Assembly: GCF_035917275.1 (NCBI RefSeq)
Contig: NZ_CP108508.1
Coordinates: 3,906,001 to 3,970,000 of the forward strand
From: Streptomyces sp. NBC_01237
Lineage (GTDB): Bacteria > Actinomycetota > Actinomycetes > Streptomycetales > Streptomycetaceae
Reading direction: 5' to 3'
DNA: 64,000 nucleotides
The notes beneath the pieces were generated by a model. The model had not been told where the DNA came from, made no database searches, and saw only the letters and a list, made by a program, of their open reading frames with translations. Of this stretch, positions 46,461 to 55,238 are shown in pieces (the stretch's first letter is position 1; every line of letters begins with the position of its first letter). Both the position numbers and the translations under genes were made by a program.

Positions 46461-47375
46461 TCAGGGGAGGAGGATCAGTTTTCCTCGGACGTGGCCCGCT
46501 TCGCTCAGTTCGTGGGCTGTTCTCGCGTCGGCCAGGGGGAATGTCCGGGCCACCGGCACACGGAGTTCGCCCAGGGCCGCGAGGCGGGCGTTGCGGGTCA
46601 GGCGGGTCGGGGAGGGGCCGTTGCCGCCCGCGGAGAACGTGATGCCCAGCTTCTGCGCGTCGGCGTCCGCGATGGTGACGATCCGGTCCGTCGTGCCGCC
46701 GCGCAGTTCGATGGAGTCGGGCAGCGCGCCGCGGCCCGAGGCGTCGAACACCGCGTCCACGCCCTGGGGTGCCAGCTCGCGGACCCGTTCGACCAGGCCG
46801 TCCCCGTACGCCACCGGGACCGCGCCCAGGACCCGCAGGTAGTCGTGGTTGGCCGGGGACGCGGTGCCGATGACCGTGGCGCCGCGGGCCGTCGCCAGCT
46901 GGACCGCGGCGGAGCCGACCGCTCCGGCCGCGCCGTGCAGCAGGAGGGTGTCGCCCTCGGCCACCGCCAGTTCGTCCAGTACGCGGGACGCGGTCTCGGT
47001 CGCGATGGGCAGCGCGGCGGCCTCCTCCCAGGCCAGGCCCTCCGGTTTGGCGGCGAGGGAGCCGACGTCCGCCAGGGCGTGGGTGGCGTAGGCGCCGGTG
47101 GCACTCCAGCCGAGGACCTCGTCGCCGGGCGCGAACGCGGTGACGCCCTCACCGGTCTCCTCGACTACCCCGGCGAACTCGCTGCCCGGCGTCGCGGGCA
47201 GCGGCGTGGGGAAGACCGGCTCCATCCAGCCGTGCCGGATCTTGTAGTCGATCGGGTTGACCCCGGCAGCCCGGACCCTGACCCGTACCTGGCCGGGTCC
47301 GGGGCGCACCTCGTCCACCTGCGCCAGGTGCAGGACCTCGGGGCCGCCGAACTCTTCGTAAAGGATCGCTTCCAT
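46461..47375 (-). CDS. NADP-dependent quinone oxidoreductase-like protein
   Basis: A 304-residue medium-chain dehydrogenase of the zinc-free quinone oxidoreductase branch. It has AAGVNPIDYKIRHG (37-50), PGSEFAGVVEETGEGV, the NADPH-binding loop LLLHGAAGAVGSAAVQLA (about 148-165) and a C-terminal HVRGKLILLP. No structural zinc cysteines are present. Such enzymes reduce quinones or enones. The gene is divergent from the polymerase gene over 87 bases. Confidence 0.92.
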   Translation of the reverse strand: MEAILYEEFGGPEVLHLAQVDEVRPGPGQVRVRVRAAGVNPIDYKIRHGWMEPVFPTPLPATPGSEFAGVVEETGEGVTAFAPGDEVLGWSATGAYATHALADVGSLAAKPEGLAWEEAAALPIATETASRVLDELAVAEGDTLLLHGAAGAVGSAAVQLATARGATVIGTASPANHDYLRVLGAVPVAYGDGLVERVRELAPQGVDAVFDASGRGALPDSIELRGGTTDRIVTIADADAQKLGITFSAGGNGPSPTRLTRNARLAALGELRVPVARTFPLADARTAHELSEAGHVRGKLILLP

Positions 47376-47462
47376 TTCTCGATCCTCGTGGCCGGTCCCC
47401 CCTCCGGCGACCCGGAGGTGAGGTCCGGGCCGCTGTCAGTGGCGGCTGCCAGACTCGGAGCC

Positions 47463-49181
47463 ATGACCGAACGTTGGGCTCTGGCCACGGCAGAGGGCGG
47501 CGGTGCGCTTCTCGTGCCGCTGGAGCGGGACGGCACGCCCGCCGGCCCCGTCCTCGCCGAGCCCGACCTCGTCGAGGCGGTCCGGTCGCGGCCCGATGTG
47601 GCGCGCTGGGTGTGGCGGTCGACCGGCGAGATCTATCCCCGGCTGCTCGCCGCCGGGGTGCGGGTCGAGCGGTGTTACGACATCGAGTGCGCCGAGCTGC
47701 TGCTGCTCGGGCACGAGGGGCGACTGGGCGAGCCCCGGTCCGCGGCCGCCGCCTGGGCCCGTCTGAGCCGTCTTCCGGTACCTCCCGACCCACCGCCCCG
47801 CTCCGCCGAACCGGGCTCGCAGTCCTCGCTCTTCGAGCCGCCCTCGGGGACCGGTGTGCCCTTCGAAGGGCTCCTCGCGGTCTACGCCGATCAGGTGCGG
47901 CGCCATGACGCGGGCGCCCACCCGGAGCGGATGCGGCTGCTGACCGCCTCCGAGTCGGCCGGGATGCTCGTGGCCGCCGAGATGCACCGGGCGGGCCTCC
48001 CCTGGCGGGCCGATGTGCACCGGGACGTGCTCAACGACCTGCTGGGCGAGCGGTACGCGGGCGGCGGCGAGCCCCGCAGACTGGCCGAGCTGGTGGACGA
48101 GGTGTCGGCGGCGTTCGGCAGGAGGGTGCGTCCCGATCTGCCCGCCGATGTCGTGAAGGCGTTCGCCCGGGCCGGGATCAAGGTGAAGTCGACCCGGCGC
48201 TGGGAGCTCGCGGAGCTGGACCATCCGGCGGTGGAGCCGCTCATCGCGTACAAGAAGCTGTACCGGATCTGGACGGCGCACGGCTGGAGCTGGCTCCAGG
48301 ACTGGGTGCGCGAGGGCCGTTTCCGTCCGGAGTACCAGCCCGGCGGCACGGTCAGCGGGCGCTGGACGACCAATGGCGGCGGAGCGCTGCAGATCCCCAA
48401 GGTGATCCGGCAGGCCGTCGTCGCCGACGACGGGTGGCGCCTCGTCGTCGCCGACGCCGATCAGATGGAGCCGCGGGTGCTGGCCGCGATCTCCCGCGAT
48501 CCGGGTCTGATGGAGGTGGCCGGTCATGACGGCGATCTCTACAAGGCCCTGTCCGACCGGGCGTTCCACGGCGACCGGGAGCACGCCAAGCTCGCCCTGC
48601 TCGGTGCGATCTACGGCCAGACGTCCGGTGACGGCCTGAAGAATCTGGCGGCCCTGCGGCGGCGCTTCCCGCGCGCCGTCGCCTATGTCGACGACGCGGC
48701 GAAGGCCGGTGAGGAGGGACGTCTCGTACGGACGTGGCTCGGCCGCACCAGCCCGCCCGCCGTCCGGGCGGACGACGACGCGGACGGCGAGGCCGGGATT
48801 CCCCAGGAGGAGGGCGAAGGGGCCGACGGGGAACGTCCGGGGCAACGCGACGGCGAGTTCATCCCCGGGTACGCCTCCTCCAACTCCCGTGCCCGCGGGC
48901 GCTTCACCCGTAACTTCGTGGTGCAGGGCAGCGCCGCCGACTGGGCCCTGCTGCTCCTGGCCGCCCTGCGGCGGACGCTGTCCACGGCCGGTCTCCGGGC
49001 GGAGCTGGTGTTCTTCCAGCACGACGAGGTGATCGTGCACTGTCCGGCCGAGGAGGCCGATACGGTCGTCGAGGCGATCCGCGCGGCCGGGGAACTGGCC
49101 GGGCGGACCGCCTTCGGGACGACACCGGTCCGGTTCCCGTTCACCACAGCGGTCGTGGAGCGGTATTCCGACGCCAAGTGA
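47463..49181 (+). CDS. Short family-A DNA polymerase (PolA-like, degenerate exonuclease region)
   Basis: A 572-residue protein, far shorter than PolI and lacking the 5' nuclease. The N-terminal about 110 residues sit where a 3'-5' exonuclease would be but show no clear DEDD tetrad. The polymerase domain is recognisable: GTVSGRWTTNGGGALQIPK near 295-313, motif A VVADADQMEPRVLA (catalytic Asp near 331; family DYSQIELR), motif B with HAKLALLGAIYGQ near 375-388 and motif C FQHDEVIVH near 518. An acidic insertion (about 437-467) interrupts the fingers/palm region. Similar proteins are annotated as bifunctional 3'-5' exonuclease/polymerase in actinobacteria; a repair role is possible. Confidence 0.85.
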   Translation: MTERWALATAEGGGALLVPLERDGTPAGPVLAEPDLVEAVRSRPDVARWVWRSTGEIYPRLLAAGVRVERCYDIECAELLLLGHEGRLGEPRSAAAAWARLSRLPVPPDPPPRSAEPGSQSSLFEPPSGTGVPFEGLLAVYADQVRRHDAGAHPERMRLLTASESAGMLVAAEMHRAGLPWRADVHRDVLNDLLGERYAGGGEPRRLAELVDEVSAAFGRRVRPDLPADVVKAFARAGIKVKSTRRWELAELDHPAVEPLIAYKKLYRIWTAHGWSWLQDWVREGRFRPEYQPGGTVSGRWTTNGGGALQIPKVIRQAVVADDGWRLVVADADQMEPRVLAAISRDPGLMEVAGHDGDLYKALSDRAFHGDREHAKLALLGAIYGQTSGDGLKNLAALRRRFPRAVAYVDDAAKAGEEGRLVRTWLGRTSPPAVRADDDADGEAGIPQEEGEGADGERPGQRDGEFIPGYASSNSRARGRFTRNFVVQGSAADWALLLLAALRRTLSTAGLRAELVFFQHDEVIVHCPAEEADTVVEAIRAAGELAGRTAFGTTPVRFPFTTAVVERYSDAK

Positions 49182-49184
49182 GCG

Positions 49185-50075
49185 CTATTTCTGCTGGAGC
49201 TTCAGCCACTGGGCACTGGTCGCCAGCGAGATGAGCTGCTTCATGGTCAGCGCGGGCTCGGCGCGGGTGGCGGGCGTCGACTGCTCGCCGGAGTTGAAGG
49301 CGGAGACGACGACGCGCATGCCGTCCGTGCGCATCGTGTCGGCCGTCCACCAGACGACGCCCTCGCCGCCCTTCTCCCCCGGCTGCTTGGTGGTCTTGAG
49401 CTTCGTGCCGTCGGGCAGCGTCTTCGCGCCGGCATACAGCTCGTCGGCGGCGTCCCGCATGTCCCGCTGCACATTGATCTGCACCAGGGACCTGCCCTTG
49501 CCGTCGTCGGCGACGACATAGGCGTACTCACCGCCCTCGTGCCCCTTCTCCACGATCGGGAGACCCTTGGGCAGGAGCTTTTGGAAGGTGGGCATGAGCT
49601 TCGTGTAGTCGAGCTCGGGGGAAGGGGCGCCCGCGGGCACCGACGCGGAGGGGGTCGGAGTCGGAGAGGGAGCCGGGGGCTTGGTCGTGGAGGCCGTGGG
49701 CGTCGGGGTGGGCGTCGCGGTCGAGGGGTGCGTCGGGCTGGGTGTCGGGGTCGGAGCAGGCGAACCGGAGGGGGAGCCCGTCGCCACGGGGCTGCCGTCG
49801 GAGATGCCCCTCCCGGCCCCCGCCGTCACGGTCCGCTCCGCGCTCGCCACGTCGGACGTGGTGCCGGAACCGTCGAGCAGTCCGCCCGCGAACGCCCCGC
49901 CCGCGCCGATCAGGGCGAGCGCCAGCACGCTGCCGGTCACGGCGGTCGCCCGGCGGCGCCGCTGACGGCGGACGCCCGCTTCGAGTCCGCCGGCCACCAC
50001 GGCGGGCCGGTTGCCGAGGTCGAAGGTCTCGCCCGTCCGGCGCAGTTCCTCGCTGAGTTCTTCTTCAAAGGGCAT
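49185..50075 (-). CDS. Membrane protein downstream of an ECF sigma factor
   Basis: A 296-residue protein with a short cytoplasmic N-terminus (MPFEEELSEELRRTGETF), a single membrane helix at about 45-66 and an external part that starts with a Pro/Thr/Ser linker (about 90-150). A small C-terminal domain follows (ELDYTKLMPTFQKLLPKGL to the end). It lies 71 bases after the sigma factor on the same strand, the usual place of an anti-sigma factor, although no zinc HxxxCxxC motif is present. The ATG at 50075 is preferred; GTG codons at 50084 and 50087 are alternatives. Confidence 0.75.
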   Translation of the reverse strand: MPFEEELSEELRRTGETFDLGNRPAVVAGGLEAGVRRQRRRRATAVTGSVLALALIGAGGAFAGGLLDGSGTTSDVASAERTVTAGAGRGISDGSPVATGSPSGSPAPTPTPSPTHPSTATPTPTPTASTTKPPAPSPTPTPSASVPAGAPSPELDYTKLMPTFQKLLPKGLPIVEKGHEGGEYAYVVADDGKGRSLVQINVQRDMRDAADELYAGAKTLPDGTKLKTTKQPGEKGGEGVVWWTADTMRTDGMRVVVSAFNSGEQSTPATRAEPALTMKQLISLATSAQWLKLQQK

Positions 50076-50146
50076 GCGAAACACCACTTCTCGTTCTGAG
50101 TTGAGTGAATGCCGTACGGCGAACGGCGATTCCGTGATCGGGGCGG

Positions 50147-50656
50147 TCAGCGGGACGCGAACTCCGTGATGCTGCCGCCCAGCAGCTCGCGCAGTCTGGC
50201 GAGCGCCCGTACACAGCGGGTCCGTACCGCGGCGGAGCTGACCTGGAGGGCCTCGGCGGTCTCCTCGATGCTCCGGTCCTCCCAGTACCTCAGCACCACC
50301 ACCGCACGGTCCTTGGGCGCCAGTTGTGACAGGGCCCGCAGCAGCGTCATCCGCAGCGCCGGGTCATCACCCGCCGCCGCCCCGGTGTCGGGCAGCTCGG
50401 CCTGCGGACGCTCGGCCGCCGACCGGCGCCGGCGGTGGGTCAGGAACGTCCGTACGAGCACGGTCTGCGCGTACGCCGCCGGGTTGTCTATGCGGTGGAC
50501 ACGGCCCCAGAGCAGATACATCCGCCCCAGCGTCTCCTGCACCAGATCCTCGGCCAGATGAACGTCGCCGCTGGTCAGCAGGCAGGCCGAACGGTACAGA
50601 TGGCTCGCGCGTCCGGCCGCGAACTCCCTGAAGTCCTCCGTACGCGACTTCCTCAT
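50147..50656 (-). CDS. SigE-family (SigE70-like) RNA polymerase sigma factor
   Basis: A 169-residue ECF-type sigma factor. Region 2 covers about 8-75 (FAAGRASHLYRSACLLTSGDVHLAEDLVQETLGRMYLLWGRV spread over that span, promoter-melting WGRV), and region 4 about 105-160 with LAPKDRAVVVLRYWEDRSIEETAEALQVS as the -35 reading helix. This is the group annotated as SigE family with a downstream membrane protein. The partner at 49185 probably controls it. Targets are unknown. Confidence 0.93.
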   Translation of the reverse strand: MRKSRTEDFREFAAGRASHLYRSACLLTSGDVHLAEDLVQETLGRMYLLWGRVHRIDNPAAYAQTVLVRTFLTHRRRRSAAERPQAELPDTGAAAGDDPALRMTLLRALSQLAPKDRAVVVLRYWEDRSIEETAEALQVSSAAVRTRCVRALARLRELLGGSITEFASR

Positions 50657-50750
50657 GCCCTCCCCGTTCGCCCGGCCCGGGTCCCGTTGCCCCGCCCCGC
50701 ACCCCTTCGACGCGACGGGGCATCGGAAATGTTTCAGACGAACGGCGGAA

Positions 50751-50788
50751 GGGCCCCGCCCACGCGGAAGTCCGCGTGGACGGGGCCC
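50751..50788 (-). terminator. Hairpin after the dioxygenase gene
   Basis: An 18-bp stem with one mismatch (GGGCCCCGCCCACGCGGA against TCCGCGTGGACGGGGCCC) and a two-base loop, 34 bases past the stop of the leftward dioxygenase gene. Confidence 0.75.
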
Positions 50789-50821
50789 GTTGGGCGGTGG
50801 TGCGCACCTGCTGCCGTGCGT

Positions 50822-51661
50822 CTACCCGCGTTCCCACAACGCGGGGACGTTCGGCGGTTCCCAGCCCGCCATGGCCACATGGGCCTGTAGGCAGCGGTAG
50901 GCGACCCCGCCGTGGGTGACGCGGTCTCCCGCGCGGTAGGAGGCCCCGGCCGACCACGTTCCGGTGGGCGGGTCGGTCGGGGGGTCGGTGGGCGGATCGG
51001 TCGGGTTCGGAGTCTGGGCGATGTCGAGGACGAAGTCGAACGTGCCCTGCCGCCCGTTCCCGACGCTGCGCACGTTCATCAGCAGCGCCGGATCGAAGAG
51101 CGCGTCCGTGTTGTTGCGCGGCTCGTCGGGGAAGTACAGCTGCGTGGTCAGGACCGGACGGCCGGGGGCCTGGACCTTCACATGGATGTGCCGGGTGCGG
51201 CCGGGGTAGAGGCCCGCCACGATCGTGGTGAGGCTGAACGCCCCGCCCTTGTCGGTGAACTGGTGCCCGCGGAAGGCGAATCCCGACATGTCGTACGCAC
51301 CGTTGGTGTCGGCCTGCCAGAAGTCCAGGAGGACTCCCGCGATGGGCTTGCAGGCCCGGCCGAACATATAGCCGCTGACGGTGAGCGGGATGCCGGGGGT
51401 GCTCGGTGTCACCAGGCTGGTGCGCAGCGGGGAGTTGGGCTTGAAGTACGGGCCCTCCATCTGCGGCGGCGTCGGGTCGTCCCCGTCGTCGCAGGCCGGG
51501 GTGGGCGTCAGGGGGGCGCCGCCGGAGCCGACGTCACGGGCGAGCGCGACACCCCCTCCGGCGAGCAGCGGGGCGGCACTCGCGACGAGCGCGGCTTTCA
51601 GGATGCTCTTACGGCTGATCCGGCGGTTGCGGGGAAGGTCGTCGCTTGCTTCTGGAGTCAT
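50822..51661 (-). CDS. Secreted intradiol aromatic dioxygenase with carbohydrate-binding module
   Basis: A 279-residue exported enzyme. The N-terminus has a Tat-like RRISRKS followed by a hydrophobic stretch to about residue 42. The intradiol dioxygenase domain (about 60-215) carries the iron ligands expected: EGPYF tyrosine, and RTRHIHVKV with the two histidines. A TDPPT-repeat linker (about 219-233) leads to a C-terminal CBM5/12 module of about 45 residues (AYRCLQAHVAMAGWEPPNVP). Secreted fusions of this type from Streptomyces sp. SirexAA-E cleave catechols derived from lignin, so a plant-biomass role is likely. Confidence 0.9.
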   Translation of the reverse strand: MTPEASDDLPRNRRISRKSILKAALVASAAPLLAGGGVALARDVGSGGAPLTPTPACDDGDDPTPPQMEGPYFKPNSPLRTSLVTPSTPGIPLTVSGYMFGRACKPIAGVLLDFWQADTNGAYDMSGFAFRGHQFTDKGGAFSLTTIVAGLYPGRTRHIHVKVQAPGRPVLTTQLYFPDEPRNNTDALFDPALLMNVRSVGNGRQGTFDFVLDIAQTPNPTDPPTDPPTDPPTGTWSAGASYRAGDRVTHGGVAYRCLQAHVAMAGWEPPNVPALWERG

Positions 51662-51768
51662 GTCGGATTCCTCGGGGTTCCTCGGAGCGGGGAGGTACGG
51701 GGAGGCGGAGCGAGGAGAGGCGGGACGGAGAGGGAAGGAGCGCGGTGCGCGGGGAGGCGCGGGGACGG

Positions 51769-53139
51769 TCAGACCTGCTGCCAGAGCGCGGGGACGTTCG
51801 GCGGGGTCCAGCCCGGCTGCGCCTGGTGGCCCTGGAGGCAGCGGTAGGTCGATCCGCCGTACGTCACCGTGGCACCGGTGGCGTAGGTCGTCCCGGCCGC
51901 CCAGGTACCGCCCGGCTCGGTCGGCGGATCGGTCGGGTCGGTGGGCGGGTCGGTCGGCGTGCCGCTGGTGACCAGCGTCAGCCCGTACGCCTGGAGCGCG
52001 GGGTTGACCGGCTGGAAGTACGTCGTACCGCCCTGGGAGCAGTTGCCGGAGCCGCCGGAGGTCACGCCCTGCGCCTGGCTGCCGGTGAGGAACGAGCCGC
52101 CGGAGTCGCCGGGTTCGGCGCAGACGTTGGTACGGGTCACCCCGGAGATGGTGCCCTCGGGGTAGGTGACGCTGGTGTTGAGCTGCTGGATCGTGCCGCA
52201 GTGCCAGCCCGTCGTGGAACCGGAGCGGCAGACGGACGAGCCGACGACGGCCTGGGTGGAGCCGGTGACGGTCACATCACCGTTGCCGTACCCGTTCACC
52301 AGGGCGCGCGGCGTCCAGTTGGCGTTCGTGGCGACCCAGGAGTAGTCGCGGCCGGGGAAGGTGGAGCCCTGGAAGGAGCCCTGCGCCTGCTGGTTGTACC
52401 CGCTCGTGCTCACCCCCGGGGTGCCGCAGTGACCGGCGCTGACGAAGCCGTTCTGGGTGCCGCGCTTCACGGGGAAGCCGATGGAGCAGCGGCCGGAGCC
52501 GTTCATGTAGTACGCGTCGCCGCCGCGCAGATCCGCGTAGGTACGGGGCTGCTCGGTGGACGCGGCGACGGTCACCAGATCGCGGCGGACCCCGGCCGCG
52601 GTGAGGAACGTGTCGGCCGCCCGGGGGCTCGCGGCGTTGACGACGACCCGGTTGGCGCGTACGTCGACGTACCAGACGGGAACGCCCGCGGGCGCCTTGC
52701 GCAGGGCGACCGCGTCCAGCGCGGCCTTGGCCGCTTCGAGGCGGTCCAGGCTGTGGCCGACGACCTCGGCCCGCGCTCCCGCCTTCGTGATGCCCGCCGT
52801 CTCGGAGGCGTCGGTGGTGGCGACGGTGAGCGTCGCCCGGTCGCCGCTCACCCTGGCTCCGGCGAAGCTGGCGCCGAGCGACTTCTCCAGCCCGGCGGCG
52901 ACGGCCGCGGCCCGGTACTCGTTGCCGATCCGGCTCTTGGCCTCGTCGGCGTCCAGGCCCAGGTCGCGCTCCATGGCCCGGAGCAGACCGGGCGAGAGGC
53001 CGGCCGCGGCGGCCGGGGTCGCGGCGCCGGTGGGGTCGGCCGACGCGACACCGGTCAGACCGGCGAGACCGAGCGCACCCACCGCGACGGTGGCGGTACA
53101 GGCGGCGAGTGCGCGTCTTCGGAGCTTGGTGTTGTCCAC
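51769..53139 (-). CDS. Streptogrisin-type S1 protease with carbohydrate-binding module
   Basis: A 456-residue secreted serine protease. It has a signal peptide (about 1-34), an alpha-lytic protease-type prosegment (about 40-195) and a mature domain starting near the DLRGGDAYYM segment. The catalytic triad is visible: His in FVSAGHCGTPG, Asp in the GRDYSWV segment and Ser in CAEPGDSGGSFL. Cysteine pairs match chymotrypsin-type streptogrisins. A TDPPT linker and a CBM5/12 module (TYRCLQGHQAQPGWTPPNVP) close the protein. The GTG at 53139 has GAGGAGAG at close spacing. It lies 107 bases upstream of the dioxygenase, which has the same tail. Confidence 0.93.
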   Translation of the reverse strand: MDNTKLRRRALAACTATVAVGALGLAGLTGVASADPTGAATPAAAAGLSPGLLRAMERDLGLDADEAKSRIGNEYRAAAVAAGLEKSLGASFAGARVSGDRATLTVATTDASETAGITKAGARAEVVGHSLDRLEAAKAALDAVALRKAPAGVPVWYVDVRANRVVVNAASPRAADTFLTAAGVRRDLVTVAASTEQPRTYADLRGGDAYYMNGSGRCSIGFPVKRGTQNGFVSAGHCGTPGVSTSGYNQQAQGSFQGSTFPGRDYSWVATNANWTPRALVNGYGNGDVTVTGSTQAVVGSSVCRSGSTTGWHCGTIQQLNTSVTYPEGTISGVTRTNVCAEPGDSGGSFLTGSQAQGVTSGGSGNCSQGGTTYFQPVNPALQAYGLTLVTSGTPTDPPTDPTDPPTEPGGTWAAGTTYATGATVTYGGSTYRCLQGHQAQPGWTPPNVPALWQQV

Positions 53140-53400
53140 GTAACTCTCCTCGGTGTCGGGGGCTTGGGCTCGGGGGGCGGCGGCCCAAGGGGAGTGCCGG
53201 GCTCCCGGGTGGGGGACCCGGGGCGAGCCGGACTCGGGAATTGCCGAAACCGTAGTCGCGCGCCGGAGGGCCGAGGAGATCCCGTTCACCCCCTCACTTC
53301 GCGTTATGGGGCGGGCCCCGGAGCCCCCGGCCGACCGGCGATTACGCGCCCGATCAGCACCGGGGACCTCCGGCGGCTCCCTTTCGCGAGTACGCACGGG

Positions 53401-53406
53401 TAGGTT
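53401..53406 (+). promoter_or_regulatory. Candidate -10 box for a leaderless transcript
   Basis: TAGGTT ends seven bases before the ATG at 53414, the spacing at which transcription would begin on the start codon. No Shine-Dalgarno sequence precedes that ATG, which fits leaderless expression. The -35 region does not match a known consensus. Confidence 0.4.
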
Positions 53407-53413
53407 CGGCCCC

Positions 53414-54169
53414 ATGCACACAGGCCAACTTCTGGGCTCGGGACGCACCGCCGATGTGTACGCACTCGACGGCTCCTGGGTCCTTCGCCGCTACCGCGAC
53501 AGCACCGACACCACCCCCGAACTGGCCGTGATGTCCTACCTCTGCGCCTTCGGTTTCCCGGTCCCCCGCATCGGCCCGCGCGCCGACGGGGCCCGCGCCA
53601 CCGATCTGGTGCTGCAACGGCTGACCGGTCCGACGATGGCCGAGGCCCTGCTGACGGGCGCGCTGGAGGCGGCGGAGGGCGGCGCGCTGCTCGCCGGGCT
53701 CCTGCGCGAACTGCACGCCATACCGGCCCGTCTCTCCCCGGACCCGGAGGAGCGCATCCTCCACCTCGACCTGCATCCGGAGAACGTGATGCTGACGGAC
53801 CGGGGGCCGGTGGTCATCGACTGGAGCAACACCGTGGAGGGCCCGCCGGGGCTCGACCGGGCCATGTCGGCCCTGATCCTGGCCCAGGTCGCCCTCGACC
53901 CCGCGTTCCCGGCGGCGGGGAAGGGGACGGCGGGACAGGAGGCAGCGGGGACGGCGACGGGAGCGCCCCGCACTCCGGCAGCGCCCGCGGCCACGGGCGT
54001 CCGGTCGCTGCTCACGGCGCTGCTGACGGAGCTGGCCGCCGACGGCGGTGTGTCCGTCGCCGACCTGGCCCGCGCACGGGCCCGCCGGGCGGCGGACCCG
54101 CGGCTGACGGAGCGCGAGGCAGGGGCGCTGGACGAGGCGGTGGCGCTCGTACGGAGCCATGTGCCGTGA
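53414..54169 (+). CDS. Aminoglycoside phosphotransferase-like (APH family) protein
   Basis: A 251-residue kinase-fold protein. GSGRTADVYALDG is the nucleotide loop, LHLDLHPENVML (about 117-128) the catalytic HxDxxxxN loop and VVIDWSNTVEG the DFG-equivalent Asp. A low-complexity Ala/Thr/Gly stretch (about 174-195) lies within the C-terminal helical lobe. Members phosphorylate aminoglycosides, choline, homoserine or other small alcohols; resistance cannot be inferred. Divergent from the protease. Confidence 0.87.
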   Translation: MHTGQLLGSGRTADVYALDGSWVLRRYRDSTDTTPELAVMSYLCAFGFPVPRIGPRADGARATDLVLQRLTGPTMAEALLTGALEAAEGGALLAGLLRELHAIPARLSPDPEERILHLDLHPENVMLTDRGPVVIDWSNTVEGPPGLDRAMSALILAQVALDPAFPAAGKGTAGQEAAGTATGAPRTPAAPAATGVRSLLTALLTELAADGGVSVADLARARARRAADPRLTEREAGALDEAVALVRSHVP

Positions 54170-54299
54170 TCCGGATACGGGGGGGGGGAGGGGTGGACGC
54201 GCGGGCGGTGGGCGGTGACCGGGAGCCGCCGGTGGGCCGGTCCGCGACCGCTCACGCGCCGGGCGGGCGCACTCCCCTTTCCCGGACGCCCTCGCGCCC

Positions 54300-55238
54300 T
54301 CACACGCCGTGCGGGGCCTCCGTCCCGCCCTGCTCCCGGACGACCGGGAGCGGGGACGGCAGGCCCCACTCGCTCCACGATCCGTCGTACACGGCCGTCC
54401 CGCGGAAACCCGCCAGCTCGGCCCCCAGCGCCAGCACACAGGCGGTCACCCCCGACCCGCAGCTGACGACCAGCCGCTCCCGCTCCCCCACCAGGTCCCC
54501 GAGGACGGCCCGCAGTTCCGTCGCCGGGCGCATCCGGCCCTCGTGCTGGAGCTCCCCGAAGGGCAGGTTCACCGCCCCCGGCATATGGCCCCCGCGCAGC
54601 CCGGCACGGGGCTCGGGGGCGGCGCCCGAGAACCGTTCCCGGGAGCGTGCGTCCAGGACCGCCGTCCCCGGCTCGGCCAGGGCCGCCACCACGTCCGCGC
54701 TGTCGGCGAACAGCCCCGCGCGCGGCCGCGCCGTGAAGTCCCCCGGAGCCGGTGCGGGACCGGGTGCGCCCTCCTCCACCGGCAGTCCGGCGCCCGACCA
54801 GGCGGGCAGACCGCCGTCGAGCACGGCGGCCCGGTCGAAGCCCATCGCACGGAGCATCCACCAGGCGCGGGCACTGGAGTAGACACCCGCCGCGTCGTAG
54901 ACGACGACGGTGTCCGTGTCCCCCACGCCGAGGGCGCGCAGCTCCCGTGCGAACCGGTCGGCGCCGGGCATCGTATGGGGCACCGGTGAGGAGGGGTCGG
55001 ACAGCGCCCCGTCGATGTCGAAGGCCCGCGCGCCCGGGATTCGCCGGTCCGCCCCGCGGTGCGCGCCCACCGACGCGTCGAGCACCACCAGGCCCGGCGT
55101 CCCCAGGCGCGGCGCGAGCCAGCCGATCCCGACGAGAGGCCCGGGCAGGGCTCCTGGCAGGAATCCGGGCAGGACTCCGGGCAGCGGGGGTACGGAGCCG
55201 TCGTTCAGGCGGGCGTACGGCGATTCGTCCTCGATCAC
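54300..55238 (-). CDS. Thiosulfate/3-mercaptopyruvate sulfurtransferase (tandem rhodanese)
   Basis: A 312-residue protein with two rhodanese domains. The N-terminal one is inactive, and the C-terminal one holds the active-site loop CGSGVTA typical of 3-mercaptopyruvate sulfurtransferases, with the cysteine near residue 262. Near the N-terminus is a hydrophobic Pro-Gly repeat (PGVLPGFLPGALPGPL). I choose the GTG at 55238 because GGAG is five bases upstream; an ATG at 55292 is an alternative with a weaker site. The enzyme moves sulfur from mercaptopyruvate to thiols or cyanide. Confidence 0.88.
   Translation of the reverse strand: MIEDESPYARLNDGSVPPLPGVLPGFLPGALPGPLVGIGWLAPRLGTPGLVVLDASVGAHRGADRRIPGARAFDIDGALSDPSSPVPHTMPGADRFARELRALGVGDTDTVVVYDAAGVYSSARAWWMLRAMGFDRAAVLDGGLPAWSGAGLPVEEGAPGPAPAPGDFTARPRAGLFADSADVVAALAEPGTAVLDARSRERFSGAAPEPRAGLRGGHMPGAVNLPFGELQHEGRMRPATELRAVLGDLVGERERLVVSCGSGVTACVLALGAELAGFRGTAVYDGSWSEWGLPSPLPVVREQGGTEAPHGV

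Noticed and set aside
45978..47462. Extension of the polymerase frame upstream over the repeat region
   Set aside because: The translation is Gly/Arg/Trp-rich low complexity from the 99-bp repeat and runs antisense through the oxidoreductase gene. The ATG at 47463 starts a normal protein.
53414..54169. Aminoglycoside resistance gene
   Set aside because: The APH fold is certain enough, but the family covers many substrates and nothing in the context points to aminoglycosides.
54178..54192. Run of ten G as a phase-variation tract
   Set aside because: It lies after the end of the APH-like gene and before the stop of the convergent rhodanese gene, so length changes affect no coding frame or promoter that I can see.
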